This document shows, piece after piece, positions 29,345-39,017 of a stretch of 64,000 nucleotides of DNA. Each line of letters begins with the position of its first letter. Position 1 is the stretch's first letter. The stretch is from assembly GCF_023115465.1 (NCBI RefSeq), contig NZ_CP096034.1, forward strand, positions 4,092,001-4,156,000, in the 5' to 3' direction. The position numbers were made by a program, and so were the translations under genes. This DNA comes from Gottfriedia acidiceleris (GTDB lineage: Bacteria > Bacillota > Bacilli > Bacillales > Bacillaceae_G). Below the pieces are notes generated by a model that ran no database searches, was not told where the DNA came from, and saw nothing but the letters and a program-made list of their open reading frames with translations.

Positions 29345-29668
29345 TCATCGTTTAATATATAAATTATATTTTTTTAACAATTCATGTAAATATGGTACAG
29401 ACTGGAAAGCGTAAATTTTTTGTTTCATTTCCCCATTTTCAAAAATAAGTAAACAAGGTACACTTTCAACCTTCCAGCTTTGAGCTTCTTCCACTATTTC
29501 ATTAATATTCACCTTACTTAGAGGTAAATTTGGCAGAATCTCATTTACAATTTCTAGCATTTTAGAAGCGACTTGGCATGTACCACACATTGCGGTATAA
29601 ATATAAATAACTGTCGTCTCTTTTGATTGAATTCTTTGCATTATTTCATTCTTTGTCCATTGCTGCAT
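29345..29668 (-). CDS. yusE: Thioredoxin-like protein YusE
   Basis: 107 aa thioredoxin fold with the redox motif MCGTCQ near residue 28 and the cis-proline segment SVPCLLIFENG near 70. The CGTC centre differs from the CGPC of general thioredoxin. Cytoplasmic. 15 bases after yusF, likely the same transcript. Confidence 0.88.
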   Translation of the reverse strand: MQQWTKNEIMQRIQSKETTVIYIYTAMCGTCQVASKMLEIVNEILPNLPLSKVNINEIVEEAQSWKVESVPCLLIFENGEMKQKIYAFQSVPYLHELLKKYNLYIKR

Positions 29669-29683
29669 AATCTTTATTCCTCT

Positions 29684-30040
29684 TTAATTTGTACGTAAAT
29701 AATCTGTAAATACTAAAATATCTGCCCCTAATAATACACTAGCTAAATGTTGACTCGGAGCTGTTGCCACTTCACGATAACTTCTATCAATGTACAGATG
29801 CTCTGCCTGTGGAAATTCTCTTTTCAAGAGTCTTCTAAGCTTTTCACCAGCCTCATCTGCATCTACTAACACATAGATTTCTCTTAGATCTAACATTTCA
29901 GCAAGCTCATCTAGCTTTGAAGTACCAACTGTACCATTCGTACAGATAATATCTACAGGCTCCTTTATAATCGTCTGTATTTTTCTTTTATCAGTAGTAC
30001 CTTCGACAATGATAACTTTTCTTTGATCTTCAATATTCAC
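29684..30040 (-). CDS. yusF: Toprim-domain protein YusF
   Basis: 118 aa single Toprim domain, with the acidic motifs VIIVEGTTDK (Glu near residue 13) and VLVDADEAG (DxD near 59). Toprim modules occur in topoisomerases, primases and the RNase M5 maturation enzyme; stand-alone YusF has no known substrate. Upstream of yusE. Confidence 0.88.
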   Translation of the reverse strand: MNIEDQRKVIIVEGTTDKRKIQTIIKEPVDIICTNGTVGTSKLDELAEMLDLREIYVLVDADEAGEKLRRLLKREFPQAEHLYIDRSYREVATAPSQHLASVLLGADILVFTDYLRTN

Positions 30041-30213
30041 TGGGCATCACCTAATGTATAGGACTCAAAAACTTTTGACTAAAAATCTTTTGTATATAGT
30101 ATATTCGATTTTCCTTTTGTTGTTTCCTTTTTTTCCCTAAATGAAAATGTCCCTTTAAATTATGTTTTATGTAAATAAGTTAAGCTTTATTACTTTTATT
30201 ATACACATAAAAT

Positions 30214-30242
30214 AAAAAAGCGCCCAAAAAGGACGCTTTTTT
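30214..30242 (-). terminator. gcvH terminator
   Basis: Stem AAAAAAGCG / CGCTTTTTT with additional CC/GG pairs past one mismatch, A5 loop, T6 run. Six bases past the gcvH stop. Confidence 0.88.
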
Positions 30243-30248
30243 AGATAA

Positions 30249-30632
30249 TTAATCTTGATTGATCATTTCTTCGTATTGACCAGCAGTCATTAACTCCTCA
30301 AGTTCAGAAGCATTTGTAGCTTCAACAACTACCATCCATGCTTTTTCGTAAGGAGATTCGTTTACGAATTCAGGATTTTCATCTAGATCAGAGTTTACTT
30401 CAATTACTTTACCACTGATTGGAGCATATAGTTCAGATACTGTTTTTACAGACTCAACGCTACCAAATGGCTCATTTATAGTTAGTTCATCGCCTACTTC
30501 TGGTAGCTCAACAAATACGATATCTCCAAGCTCTGATTGAGCGAAATGAGTAATACCGATATAGTATTTATTACCTTCAACTTTTACCCACTCATGTTCT
30601 TCTGAATAACGTAGTTCATTTGGAATTGACAT
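30249..30632 (-). CDS. gcvH: Glycine cleavage system protein H
   Basis: 127 aa lipoyl-carrier protein with the lipoylated lysine K63 in [10 protein letters not shown]. No other glycine cleavage gene is in the window. In Bacillus, GcvH also hands lipoyl groups to the E2 subunits after LipM/LipA action, so it connects to lipA at 2.6 kb. GGAGG precedes the ATG. Confidence 0.96.
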   Translation of the reverse strand: MSIPNELRYSEEHEWVKVEGNKYYIGITHFAQSELGDIVFVELPEVGDELTINEPFGSVESVKTVSELYAPISGKVIEVNSDLDENPEFVNESPYEKAWMVVVEATNASELEELMTAGQYEEMINQD

Positions 30633-30678
30633 TGTGAAAATCCTCCTCTGATTAATTACCTTAAATTATATAGTTATT

Positions 30679-31035
30679 TTATAACCAAACTTTTTCAAAA
30701 ACTTCTTCATTAAAACCAACTGTCGCTTGATCTCCATTAAAAAGTAGAGGTCTTTTAATTAATTTACCATCCGAACTTAGTAGTTCTAGTAGCTCGTCCT
30801 CTGATTTCGTTGGAATAACATCCTTCAATCCAAGCTCGCGATATTTAACACCACTTGTATTAAACAATTTATTTATTGAAATTCCGCTTGCTTTATAAAT
30901 ATCAGCAAGTAACTCCTTTGAAGGTGGATTTAATGTAATATCAATTGCTTCAACTGGAATATTATGTTCTTTTAGCCACGAAGCAGCTTTTCGACAAGTT
31001 CCACATTTTGGATATGTATAAAAAATGATACTCAT
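30679..31035 (-). CDS. yusI: ArsC/Spx-family protein YusI
   Basis: 118 aa from the ATG at 31035 (MSIIFYTYPKCGTCRKA); a TTG six codons before overlaps the GGGAGG site. ArsC-like thioredoxin fold with C-x-x-C at residues 10-13, and the C-terminal LIKRPLLF segment common to the Spx/ArsC family. The redox partner or substrate is unknown. Upstream of gcvH by about 45 bases. Confidence 0.88.
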   Translation of the reverse strand: MSIIFYTYPKCGTCRKAASWLKEHNIPVEAIDITLNPPSKELLADIYKASGISINKLFNTSGVKYRELGLKDVIPTKSEDELLELLSSDGKLIKRPLLFNGDQATVGFNEEVFEKVWL

Positions 31036-31330
31036 TTTAGCAACTCCTCCCAAAGTCTATTTTATCACAGGGGATATACGAGTTAAAATAGTTCCGTTCG
31101 AAAATTCTGTAATAAATTGTCGCACAACAACATTATAGCAATATTAATTACACTAAACTAGTAGAATGTTCGTGTTTTTCTGTATTTCCCACTAAAATAT
31201 TTGGTTAATTTAAATATTCTAAAGTAATTCCCTAAAACTTTTCGACTAATCACTCAAATATAATTCAACTTATACTAGTATGGCACAAGTCATGGGAAAA
31301 TTATCCTTTTAAAACTTATGAAATTAAGAT
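31036..31330. other. Gene-free intergenic stretch
   Basis: AT-rich, no gene, RNA or clear repeat. It presumably carries the yusI-gcvH promoter, but I cannot point to convincing hexamers. Confidence 0.5.
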
Positions 31331-31362
31331 AAAAACTGCCAATCATAAAATTGGCAGTTTTT
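31331..31362 (-). terminator. fad operon terminator
   Basis: Thirteen-bp stem AAAAACTGCCAAT / ATTGGCAGTTTTT with a 6-nt loop, just after the fadE stop. Works on both strands by its A/T tails. Confidence 0.88.
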
Positions 31363-31369
31363 TGTAAGA

Positions 31370-33154
31370 TTAAACAGTATAACGATCTTCAGCTAAAACA
31401 TTAGCTGCAATTTCACGCTTCTTCGCAATTACATTAATTGGCGTATGACGTGTAAATTTACGAAGAGCTGAAGTCATCATTCTTAAAGTGTCACCTGACT
31501 CAACAGCAACAAGTGTTTCTTTCGCATGAGCTTCAATCTCATTGAATGCTTCCTGGCAGAATACTTGAGTATAAAGTAATTTTTGGTTTGATTTGTCTAA
31601 ACCTACTTTATTGATCGCTTTTTCAGTACGTAAAACTGTTGATTCCATTGCATAAATATTACTTACGATATCTGCAATATTTACTAGAATTTCTTGTTCA
31701 GTACTTAATCCTTTACCAAATTTTTGAACTGCTAATCCAGCAATCATGATTGCGATTTTTTTCGCATTACGAACTAAATATTTTTCTTGCTCTAATGGAG
31801 CGTCTCCCACTTCTTCAGGCATTAACATCATTAGCTCTTCTTGAATTTGTTGCGCTTGTTGAAGTAATGGAAGTTCTCCGCTCATTGCTTTTCGAAGGTA
31901 AGTGCTTGGTACAATTAAACGATTAATTTCGTTTGTTCCTTCAAAAATTCGGTTAATACGAGAATCACGGTAAATACGCTCAATTTCATATTCAGCCATG
32001 AAGCCATATCCACCGTGGATTTGTACTCCTTCGTCAGCTACATAGTCTAATACTTCTGAACAGAAGAATTTATTTAATGAACATTCAATCGCATACTCTG
32101 CTACAGCAGCTGCTACTGCTTTTGGATCTTTTGCTTGCTCTTCAGTTAATTGACTAAAGCGATCTTCAAAAAGTCCTACAGTACGATATGCTGAACTTTC
32201 ACTTGCATAAATTTTTGTAGCCATACTTGCCAATTTTTCTTGAATTAAACTAAATTTAGCAATTGGTGTTTTAAATTGTTGCCGTTGGTTAGCATACGTT
32301 GCAGATAATTCTAAAGCACGTTTTGATCCACCAACTGTACCTACTGCTAATTTATAACGACCAATATTTAAAATGTTAAACGCAATAACGTGACCTTTTC
32401 CAATATCCCCTAAAAGGTTTTCTACAGGAACTTTTACATCCTCTAAAATCAATGTACGAGTTGAAGATGATTTTATCCCCATTTTCTTCTCTTCTGGACC
32501 AGTCGAAACACCTTCATAATCTCTCTCAACGATAAATGCTGTGAAATGCTCTCCATCAATTTTTGCATATACAACAAATACATCAGCAAACGCAGAGTTT
32601 GTAATCCATTGTTTTTCACCATTTAAAATGTAGTGAGTTCCTTCAGCATTTAATTTAGCAACAGTTTTTGCTCCTAAAGCATCTGATCCAGAACCTGGCT
32701 CAGTTAATGCATAAGCCGCAAATTTTTCACCTGATGCTAAACCAGGTAAATAACGTTGCTTTTGATCATGATTTCCAAATAAAACAATTGGAAGTGTACC
32801 GATCCCTACGTGTGCTCCTTGAGAAAGTGAGAATCCACCACCACGTGAAATTTTTTCAGTAATTAATGCTGAGCTAATTTTATCTAGTGCGATTCCACCA
32901 TATTCTTCTGGCACATCTGCAGCTAATAATCCAAGCTCTCCAGCTTGTTTTAATAATCTAACAGTGCGGTCAAATTCGTGTTGCTCTAAATATTCTAATT
33001 CTGGTAAAACTTCATTAACTACAAAATCTTCAGTTGTTTTTGCAATTAATTTATGTTCATCTGTAAAATCCTCTGGTGTAAAAACTTTATCAAAAGTCAC
33101 TTCTGTTGTTAAAAAGCTTCCGCCTTTAAGTAAGTTACCGATTGTTTTTTCCAT
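31370..33154 (-). CDS. fadE: Acyl-CoA dehydrogenase FadE
   Basis: 594 aa FAD enzyme for the first oxidation step of fatty acid beta-oxidation. Family signatures: AYALTEPGSGSDA near residue 150, GIKSSSTRTLILEDV, RQQFKTPIAKF, and the C-terminal VQIHGGYGFMAEYEIERIYRDSR with FEGTNEINR. The C-terminal extension past 400 is usual for the Bacillus FadE type. Third gene of fadNAE. Confidence 0.95.
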   Translation of the reverse strand: MEKTIGNLLKGGSFLTTEVTFDKVFTPEDFTDEHKLIAKTTEDFVVNEVLPELEYLEQHEFDRTVRLLKQAGELGLLAADVPEEYGGIALDKISSALITEKISRGGGFSLSQGAHVGIGTLPIVLFGNHDQKQRYLPGLASGEKFAAYALTEPGSGSDALGAKTVAKLNAEGTHYILNGEKQWITNSAFADVFVVYAKIDGEHFTAFIVERDYEGVSTGPEEKKMGIKSSSTRTLILEDVKVPVENLLGDIGKGHVIAFNILNIGRYKLAVGTVGGSKRALELSATYANQRQQFKTPIAKFSLIQEKLASMATKIYASESSAYRTVGLFEDRFSQLTEEQAKDPKAVAAAVAEYAIECSLNKFFCSEVLDYVADEGVQIHGGYGFMAEYEIERIYRDSRINRIFEGTNEINRLIVPSTYLRKAMSGELPLLQQAQQIQEELMMLMPEEVGDAPLEQEKYLVRNAKKIAIMIAGLAVQKFGKGLSTEQEILVNIADIVSNIYAMESTVLRTEKAINKVGLDKSNQKLLYTQVFCQEAFNEIEAHAKETLVAVESGDTLRMMTSALRKFTRHTPINVIAKKREIAANVLAEDRYTV

Positions 33155-33241
33155 CGAAAATTCCTCCTATTTTCTATTTACTAGTTTGAACATTTTCTAT
33201 AACAAAGACATAATTCTAACAATCTATCTTTCGAACATCTA

Positions 33242-34417
33242 TTAAACTAATTCAAATACTCCAGCTGCGCCCATTCCACCGCCTACGCACATTGTTACAA
33301 TACCGAACTGTTCTCCACGACGCTTCATCTCATGTAATAGAGATAAAGTTAGTTTAGTACCAGTACAACCAAGTGGATGCCCTAATGCAATCGCCCCACC
33401 GTTTACATTTACACGGTCTTCATCAAGGCCTAAGTGACGAATAATTTGAATTGATTGAGAAGCAAATGCTTCATTTAATTCAAATATCCCTATATCAGAT
33501 AAGCTTAATCCTGCTAGTTTAAGAGCTTTTGGAATTGCTTCAACAGGACCAATTCCCATAACTTCAGGAGCTACACCAGCTACTGCAAAAGAACGGAATT
33601 TTAATAATGGACTTAGTCCTTCAGCTTCTGCTTTTTCACGATCCATTACTAATACTGCTGCGGCCCCGTCACTTGTTTGCGAAGAGTTCCCAGCCGTTAC
33701 TGAACCTCTCACATTAAATGCAGGTCTTAATTTAGCTAATACATCAGAAGACGTACCTTCACGAACACCTTCATCTTGAGAGAAGGTAAAATTCTTTTCT
33801 TCTAATTTATTGTTTGCGTTAACTGAACGTAGCGTTACATCAACTGGAACGATTTCGTCTACAAAACGTCCTTCTTTAATAGCAGCTGCTGCGCGCTGAT
33901 GACTACGTACCGCAAATGCATCTTGATCTTCTCTTGAAATACCATAACGATTGGCAACTTGTTCAGCAGTATGCCCCATGCCCATATAATACTCTGGTGC
34001 ATTTTCTACTAATCTACTATTTAAACGAGCAACATGCCCTCCCATTGGAAGTAAACTCATCGATTCTGCTCCACCAGCAATAATAGCTTCAGAATGACCT
34101 AACATAATTCGTTCACTTGCATAAGCAATACTTTGTAGACCTGAAGAACAATAACGGTTCACTGTAATTCCTGGAACTGAATGCGGTAATCCAGCTAGTG
34201 CTCCAATATTACGCGCCATGTTGAATCCTTGCTCAGCTTCCGGCGATGAGCAGCCAAAAATAATATCATCGATTGGACCATCGTAATTTCCCGCACGCTT
34301 TAATGTTTCTTTTACAACTAATGCCCCTAAATCATCTGGACGAACTGTTGCTAGTGAACCTTTTTTCGCTTTACCTACAGGTGTTCTCGCACCCGCTACA
34401 ATAACAGCTTCTCTCAT
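33242..34417 (-). CDS. fadA: Acetyl-CoA acyltransferase (3-ketoacyl-CoA thiolase) FadA
   Basis: 391 aa thiolase. Nucleophilic cysteine in [10 protein letters not shown] near residue 88, His in NEAFASQS near 348, second Cys in [12 protein letters not shown] near 378, and the family GHPLGCTG. Cleaves 3-ketoacyl-CoA. 21 bases after fadN. Confidence 0.96.
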   Translation of the reverse strand: MREAVIVAGARTPVGKAKKGSLATVRPDDLGALVVKETLKRAGNYDGPIDDIIFGCSSPEAEQGFNMARNIGALAGLPHSVPGITVNRYCSSGLQSIAYASERIMLGHSEAIIAGGAESMSLLPMGGHVARLNSRLVENAPEYYMGMGHTAEQVANRYGISREDQDAFAVRSHQRAAAAIKEGRFVDEIVPVDVTLRSVNANNKLEEKNFTFSQDEGVREGTSSDVLAKLRPAFNVRGSVTAGNSSQTSDGAAAVLVMDREKAEAEGLSPLLKFRSFAVAGVAPEVMGIGPVEAIPKALKLAGLSLSDIGIFELNEAFASQSIQIIRHLGLDEDRVNVNGGAIALGHPLGCTGTKLTLSLLHEMKRRGEQFGIVTMCVGGGMGAAGVFELV

Positions 34418-34438
34418 GTTCTTCCCTCCATCTTTAGA

Positions 34439-36829
34439 TTAATTACGTAACGGTTTTCCTTTTACAAGCATGTGTTGCATGCGTGCTTGAGATTTCATTT
34501 CAGAAATTAAACTTAAAAATGCTTCACGTTCAATGTTTAATAAATACTCTTCGTCTACTAACGTTCCGAATGGTACTTTTCCACCAGCGATGACATATGC
34601 TAATTTCTTAGCAATTGTTAAATCATGTTCGCTAATATAGCCAGAATAGTACATTGAGTTTGCACCAGCTAATAAAGTTGCATAACCTGACTCACCAACT
34701 ACTGGTACTTTTTCACGAATTGGAGCACTATAACCTGCTTCATACAACTCAAGTACTCGTTGTTTTGCTTCATAAATTAAGTGGTCTGCATTAAATACTT
34801 TGCGATCATCATGATTTAAGAATCCATTTTCAAATGCTTCTTGAGCAGAAGTCGAAACTTTTGCCATTGCAACTGTCTCAAATACACGATTTGCAAGACC
34901 TTGGAGGTCAAACTCAACACCTTCCGGGAACTGCTTTAATTGCTTAATATAAAGCTCTTTACTACCGCCCCCGCCTGGGATTAAGCCTACTCCAACTTCA
35001 ACTAAGCCCATATAAGTTTCAGAAGAAGCAACTACGCTAGCAGCTGGTAAACAAATTTCAGTACCGCCACCTAGTGTCATACCGTAAGGAGCTACAACCA
35101 CCGGCTTATCTGAGTACTTAATTTTCATCATTGCTTGTTGGAACCCTTTAACAACCATTTCAATTTCAAAATAGTTGTCATCTTGCGCTTCCATTAAAAT
35201 CATTGCTAAATTAGCACCAACGCAGAAGTTTTTAGCTTGGTTACCAATAACTAAGCCTTTATAATTTTTTGAAACCTCATCAACTGCGAAGTTAATCATT
35301 TGTGTAATATCCATACCAATTGCATTGCTCTTTGTATGGAATTCTAAACATGCAACTCCATCTCCAAGATCAATTAAACTTGCACCTGAATTTTGTTTAA
35401 TAATTCGACCTTGTTCTTTTAAAACACTTAATTTAACTTCTTTATCATTTCTTACTAGCTCTTCATATTCGCCATTATGATAGAAGCTAGTAACTCCATT
35501 GTCTTGCTTATAAAATGTTTCATTACCACTATCGATCATATTCTTAACCCAATTCGGTACAGTTAATCCTTCGCTTTCCATTCGTACGACTGATTTAGAT
35601 ACACCAATTGCATCCCAAATTTCAAATGGTCCTAAATCCCAGCCAAATCCCCACTTCATTGCTTGGTCAATTCCGACGATGTTATCAGAAATTTCACCAG
35701 ACAATTCAGCTGAATAGACTAATACCGGGCTAATAATGCTCCATAAGAAATTACCTGCCCGATCATCAGCATATACAAGCGCTTTCAACTTATTCGCTAA
35801 ACCTTTAACTTGTTTGATGCCTTCAGTTGAAGCTGTTTTTAAGCTTTTTCTTTCTCCATATTCAAATGTGCTTGGATCTAATTCTAAGATTTCTTTACCT
35901 TGCTTTAAGAAAAATCCTTGCCCAGACTTACTTCCAAGCCAATTACGATTAGCCATTTCCTTCATAAATTCTGGAACTTTAAATACTTCTTTCTCTTCGC
36001 CTTCTACTAGCTCATACACATTGTTTGCAACATGGATAAATGTATCTAATCCAACTACGTCCAATGTACGGAATGTAGCACTAGAAGGGCGCCCAATCAT
36101 TGGACCAGTAATTGAATCGACTTCTCCAACACTGTATCCGCCTTTTAGCATTTCTTGTACAGTTACAAGTAATCCGTATGTTCCGATACGGTTTCCAATA
36201 AAGTTTGGAGTATCTTTTGCTAATACAACGCCTTTACCTAAAACGTCTTCACCAAAACTTTTCATAAATGTAAGTACTTCTTCAGATGTATGTTTAGTAG
36301 GAATAACTTCTAATAATTTTAAGTAACGTGGTGGGTTAAAAAAGTGAGTGCCTAAGAAATGTTTCTTGAAGTCATCTGAACAGTCTTCAGACATTGCTTC
36401 AATTGAAATACCAGATGTATTTGAGCTCACGATTGAGCCTGGTTTGCGGTATGCATCAACACTAGCTAATACTTGTTTTTTAATTGCTAAATTTTCAACA
36501 ACTACTTCAATAATCCAGTCAACTTCGTTTAAACGACTCATGTCATCTTCAAAGTTACCTGCTTGAATTAACGTTAAGTTTTTCTTAGATGCAAGAGGAG
36601 CTGGCTTTTGTTTCAATAATTTCTGAATAGCCGTTTGACTGAATCGATTACGAAATTCTTTGGAGTCAGTAGAAAGACCTTTTGCAGCATCTTCCTCAGT
36701 TAGTTCTCTTGGGACAATATCAAGTAGTAATGTTGGAATACCTATGTTTGCCAAGTGTGCAGCGATTCCAGATCCCATCACACCAGAGCCGAGTACAGCG
36801 GCTTTTTTAATTTTTTGGATCATATGCAT
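34439..36829 (-). CDS. fadN: 3-hydroxyacyl-CoA dehydrogenase / enoyl-CoA hydratase FadN
   Basis: 796 aa bifunctional enzyme. N-terminal NAD-binding GSGVMGSGIAAHLANIG near residue 14, then the 3HCDH region with GTHFFNPPRYLKLLE, a second 3HCDH-like segment, and a C-terminal crotonase domain (CVGANLAMIL, GGGTEICLPA). Domain order is dehydrogenase then hydratase, the reverse of E. coli FadB and typical of Bacillus FadN. Two in-frame ATG codons six bases apart; the first is kept. First gene of the operon behind a FadR-type operator. Confidence 0.96.
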   Translation of the reverse strand: MHMIQKIKKAAVLGSGVMGSGIAAHLANIGIPTLLLDIVPRELTEEDAAKGLSTDSKEFRNRFSQTAIQKLLKQKPAPLASKKNLTLIQAGNFEDDMSRLNEVDWIIEVVVENLAIKKQVLASVDAYRKPGSIVSSNTSGISIEAMSEDCSDDFKKHFLGTHFFNPPRYLKLLEVIPTKHTSEEVLTFMKSFGEDVLGKGVVLAKDTPNFIGNRIGTYGLLVTVQEMLKGGYSVGEVDSITGPMIGRPSSATFRTLDVVGLDTFIHVANNVYELVEGEEKEVFKVPEFMKEMANRNWLGSKSGQGFFLKQGKEILELDPSTFEYGERKSLKTASTEGIKQVKGLANKLKALVYADDRAGNFLWSIISPVLVYSAELSGEISDNIVGIDQAMKWGFGWDLGPFEIWDAIGVSKSVVRMESEGLTVPNWVKNMIDSGNETFYKQDNGVTSFYHNGEYEELVRNDKEVKLSVLKEQGRIIKQNSGASLIDLGDGVACLEFHTKSNAIGMDITQMINFAVDEVSKNYKGLVIGNQAKNFCVGANLAMILMEAQDDNYFEIEMVVKGFQQAMMKIKYSDKPVVVAPYGMTLGGGTEICLPAASVVASSETYMGLVEVGVGLIPGGGGSKELYIKQLKQFPEGVEFDLQGLANRVFETVAMAKVSTSAQEAFENGFLNHDDRKVFNADHLIYEAKQRVLELYEAGYSAPIREKVPVVGESGYATLLAGANSMYYSGYISEHDLTIAKKLAYVIAGGKVPFGTLVDEEYLLNIEREAFLSLISEMKSQARMQHMLVKGKPLRN

Positions 36830-36846
36830 TTCTCCTCCTCATATCT

Positions 36847-36864
36847 TGAATGAATACTCATTCA
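36847..36864 (-). promoter_or_regulatory. FadR operator upstream of fadN
   Basis: TGAATGAATACTCATTCA, arms TGAATGA / TCATTCA, fits the Bacillus FadR consensus TGAATGAMTANTCATTCA at every position. It lies 18 bases before the fadN ATG. FadR releases it on binding long-chain acyl-CoA. Confidence 0.92.
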
Positions 36865-37069
36865 CTTTCTGGATAAACCAATCCATTATCAATGAGCCCT
36901 CTTCTTCCACTATATGATAAATTCTCATTTTTCGCAATAAACAAAAAGTTCAAATTAATAAAATTTTATTTATGATCTAATTTCCTTCCTCTGCTTTTTT
37001 TATTACACTCCATTTTTTACTAATAAGTTTATTTAAATAGGTTAGTCTAAGAAATGGAGGTGATAAGAT

Positions 37070-37210
37070 ATGAAACGTGAAAGAAATCCATCAAAGGGTG
37101 GAGTTAGTGCAGCAAGTGTTCAAGGTAATGCAAGTCATGGAGATCAAAGAGAAGAAAAAGGTAGACAAAGTAACAATCAGCAGTACGGCAAAAAAAACAT
37201 GGGTCAGTAA
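37070..37210 (+). CDS. yuzL: YuzL-like small protein
   Basis: 46 aa, basic and glycine/asparagine/glutamine rich (MKRERNPSKGGVSAASVQGN), with GGAGGTGAT before the ATG. The composition and place between fadN and fadM match yuzL of B. subtilis. It looks like small spore-associated proteins; function not established. Not called by length-limited gene finders. Confidence 0.82.
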   Translation: MKRERNPSKGGVSAASVQGNASHGDQREEKGRQSNNQQYGKKNMGQ

Positions 37211-37327
37211 GCCTTTTTCACTCGTATTTGATAGCAAAACTAGGACCTTGCTGACTATAGCAATGATATGAATAATGTTGTTTTACTACTAACTACTTAT
37301 CACAAAAAAAATCCTGTATAAAGAGAA

Positions 37328-37376
37328 AAAGGCTGACTAAAAAGGATCCTCACTCAATCCTTTTTAGTTAGCCTTT
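37328..37376 (-). terminator. fadM terminator
   Basis: Twenty-base arms (37328-37347 and 37357-37376) pair with one mismatch around a 9-nt loop. Located just after fadM and convergent to yuzL, so usable from both sides. Confidence 0.88.
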
Positions 37377-37386
37377 AATTTTAAAA

Positions 37387-38304
37387 TTATTTACTGAACA
37401 TACCTTTTAATACGAAAGCAACGTTTGCAGGACGTTCTGCAAGACGACGCATGAAGTATCCGTACCAGTCAGTACCATAAGGAACATAAACTCGCATATT
37501 ATAGCCTTCTTTAACAAGCTCTAATTGACGCTCTGTACGAATTCCGTATAACATTTGGAACTCAAATTGATCATTTGGAATATTATGTTCTTTTACTAAT
37601 TGTTTTGTATACTCAATCATTGCCTCATCATGTGAAGCGATTGCTGTAAAGTTACCGTTTAATAAGTGCATTTTAATGATTTTTTTGAAGTTTTCATCCA
37701 CATCTTTTTTCTCTGGGAATGCTACTTCAGCAGGCTCTTTATAAGCACCTTTTACTAAACGTAAATTTGGTTTTAAGCTGTTTAAATCTGTAATATCGTT
37801 TTCAGTTCTGTATAAATAAGCTTGGATAACTGTTCCGATATTATCGTACTCAGATTTTAACTGCTTAAAGATACGAATTGTTTTTTCACAACGAGTGAAA
37901 TCTTCCATATCAATTGTAACGAAAACACCATTCTTTTTAGCTGCCTCTAAAATACGACGCATGTTTGATAAAACTAACTCGTCAGAAATATCAAGACCCA
38001 TCGAAGTCATTTTTAGAGAACATTGTGAATTTAATTTTTCTTTGCCAATCGCTTCAATTGCTTCGATACAGTGATCAGCCATTTCATTTGCCTCTTCAAC
38101 GGTGTCAACGAATTCTCCAAGATAATCAATTGTTACTTTTAAATTCTTTTTATTTAAGTCCTTAATAACTTTTGTAGCTAAATCGATTGTTTCGCCTGCA
38201 ACAAAACGTCCTGCACCAAATCTTAGGCCATATTTTTTAGCCATTTTAGTCAAAAACTTATTTTTAGACATAAATAAAAAAGCATTCTTCATAACTTGTT
38301 CCAT
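37387..38304 (-). CDS. fadM: Proline dehydrogenase family protein
   Basis: 305 aa FAD-dependent PRODH barrel. Seen: the substrate/FAD region VTIDMEDF, NLRLVKGAYKEP, ASHDE, FEFQMLYGIR, VYVPYGTDWYGYFMRRLAERPAN. The conserved FQMLYGIR and YxxRRxxE motifs indicate an active enzyme oxidising proline to pyrroline-5-carboxylate. In B. subtilis the gene at this place is fadM (yusM). A P5C dehydrogenase partner is not in the window. Confidence 0.9.
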   Translation of the reverse strand: MEQVMKNAFLFMSKNKFLTKMAKKYGLRFGAGRFVAGETIDLATKVIKDLNKKNLKVTIDYLGEFVDTVEEANEMADHCIEAIEAIGKEKLNSQCSLKMTSMGLDISDELVLSNMRRILEAAKKNGVFVTIDMEDFTRCEKTIRIFKQLKSEYDNIGTVIQAYLYRTENDITDLNSLKPNLRLVKGAYKEPAEVAFPEKKDVDENFKKIIKMHLLNGNFTAIASHDEAMIEYTKQLVKEHNIPNDQFEFQMLYGIRTERQLELVKEGYNMRVYVPYGTDWYGYFMRRLAERPANVAFVLKGMFSK

Positions 38305-38492
38305 TACTCTACCCCCAAAATTAAACTTTACTTTTCTCTATATATATTACTAATGTATCATCTATTGAAATTTGTTAAAACAATTATTTAATAATTTGTC
38401 GAATTTTGTTTTTTTAAAAATGTATGCCCTTACTTAATATTATATTATCATAATTTATATGTATCGTCATCTTTGAAAATTATGGATAAATA

Positions 38493-38756
38493 TTATTGCT
38501 TATTTTTGTTAGCCATAGCTTCTCTATGCTGGTCATTTAACGTTTTAATCTCTTTAATTAAATTAACAACTTCATCTTTAGCTTGAGGATATGTATCATT
38601 CCAATGTTTTACTAATGCGGGCATTGATTTTGATATGTATGTATACATAACCCACTTTTCCACTTTTGCTTGTTTTTCCTCTGACCAATCTCCTAATAAC
38701 AATTCCGTATATTTTTTTAGTAACGCATCAAATTTTGCTTCAAATTCATTTTCCAA
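38493..38756 (-). CDS. DUF2573 family protein
   Basis: 87 aa charged, helical, cytoplasmic (LLKKYTELLLGDWSEEKQAKVEKWVMYTYISKSMPALVKHWN). The pattern fits DUF2573, a small Bacillus family of the yus region. I do not assign yusN or yusU with certainty. ATG start with GGAGAGGTG upstream. Function unknown. Confidence 0.8.
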   Translation of the reverse strand: MENEFEAKFDALLKKYTELLLGDWSEEKQAKVEKWVMYTYISKSMPALVKHWNDTYPQAKDEVVNLIKEIKTLNDQHREAMANKNKQ

Positions 38757-39017
38757 ACGAAATCACCTCTCCATATTATTAATTAGTTTTCAAAATCAAA
38801 TTTGAATCTTTCCTTTTTTTATCTAAACCTGTTTACTATGAAATTATATTATATCTTCAACCAGTTTTAAGGTGATTATTTAAAAATGTAAAGTAAAAAT
38901 AATAAATAGTATCTAACCTGTTCAATTTCATAATTTGTTCACAATTTCACAAACTTATCGTCATTTTTTATTTGTATACTATGTATGTGATTAATACCGA
39001 ATAAGGAGTGAAACCAT

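Noticed and set aside
35736-36326. 196-codon frame opposite fadN
   Set aside because: Shadow of fadN; no ribosome site and low-complexity serine/threonine text typical of antisense frames.
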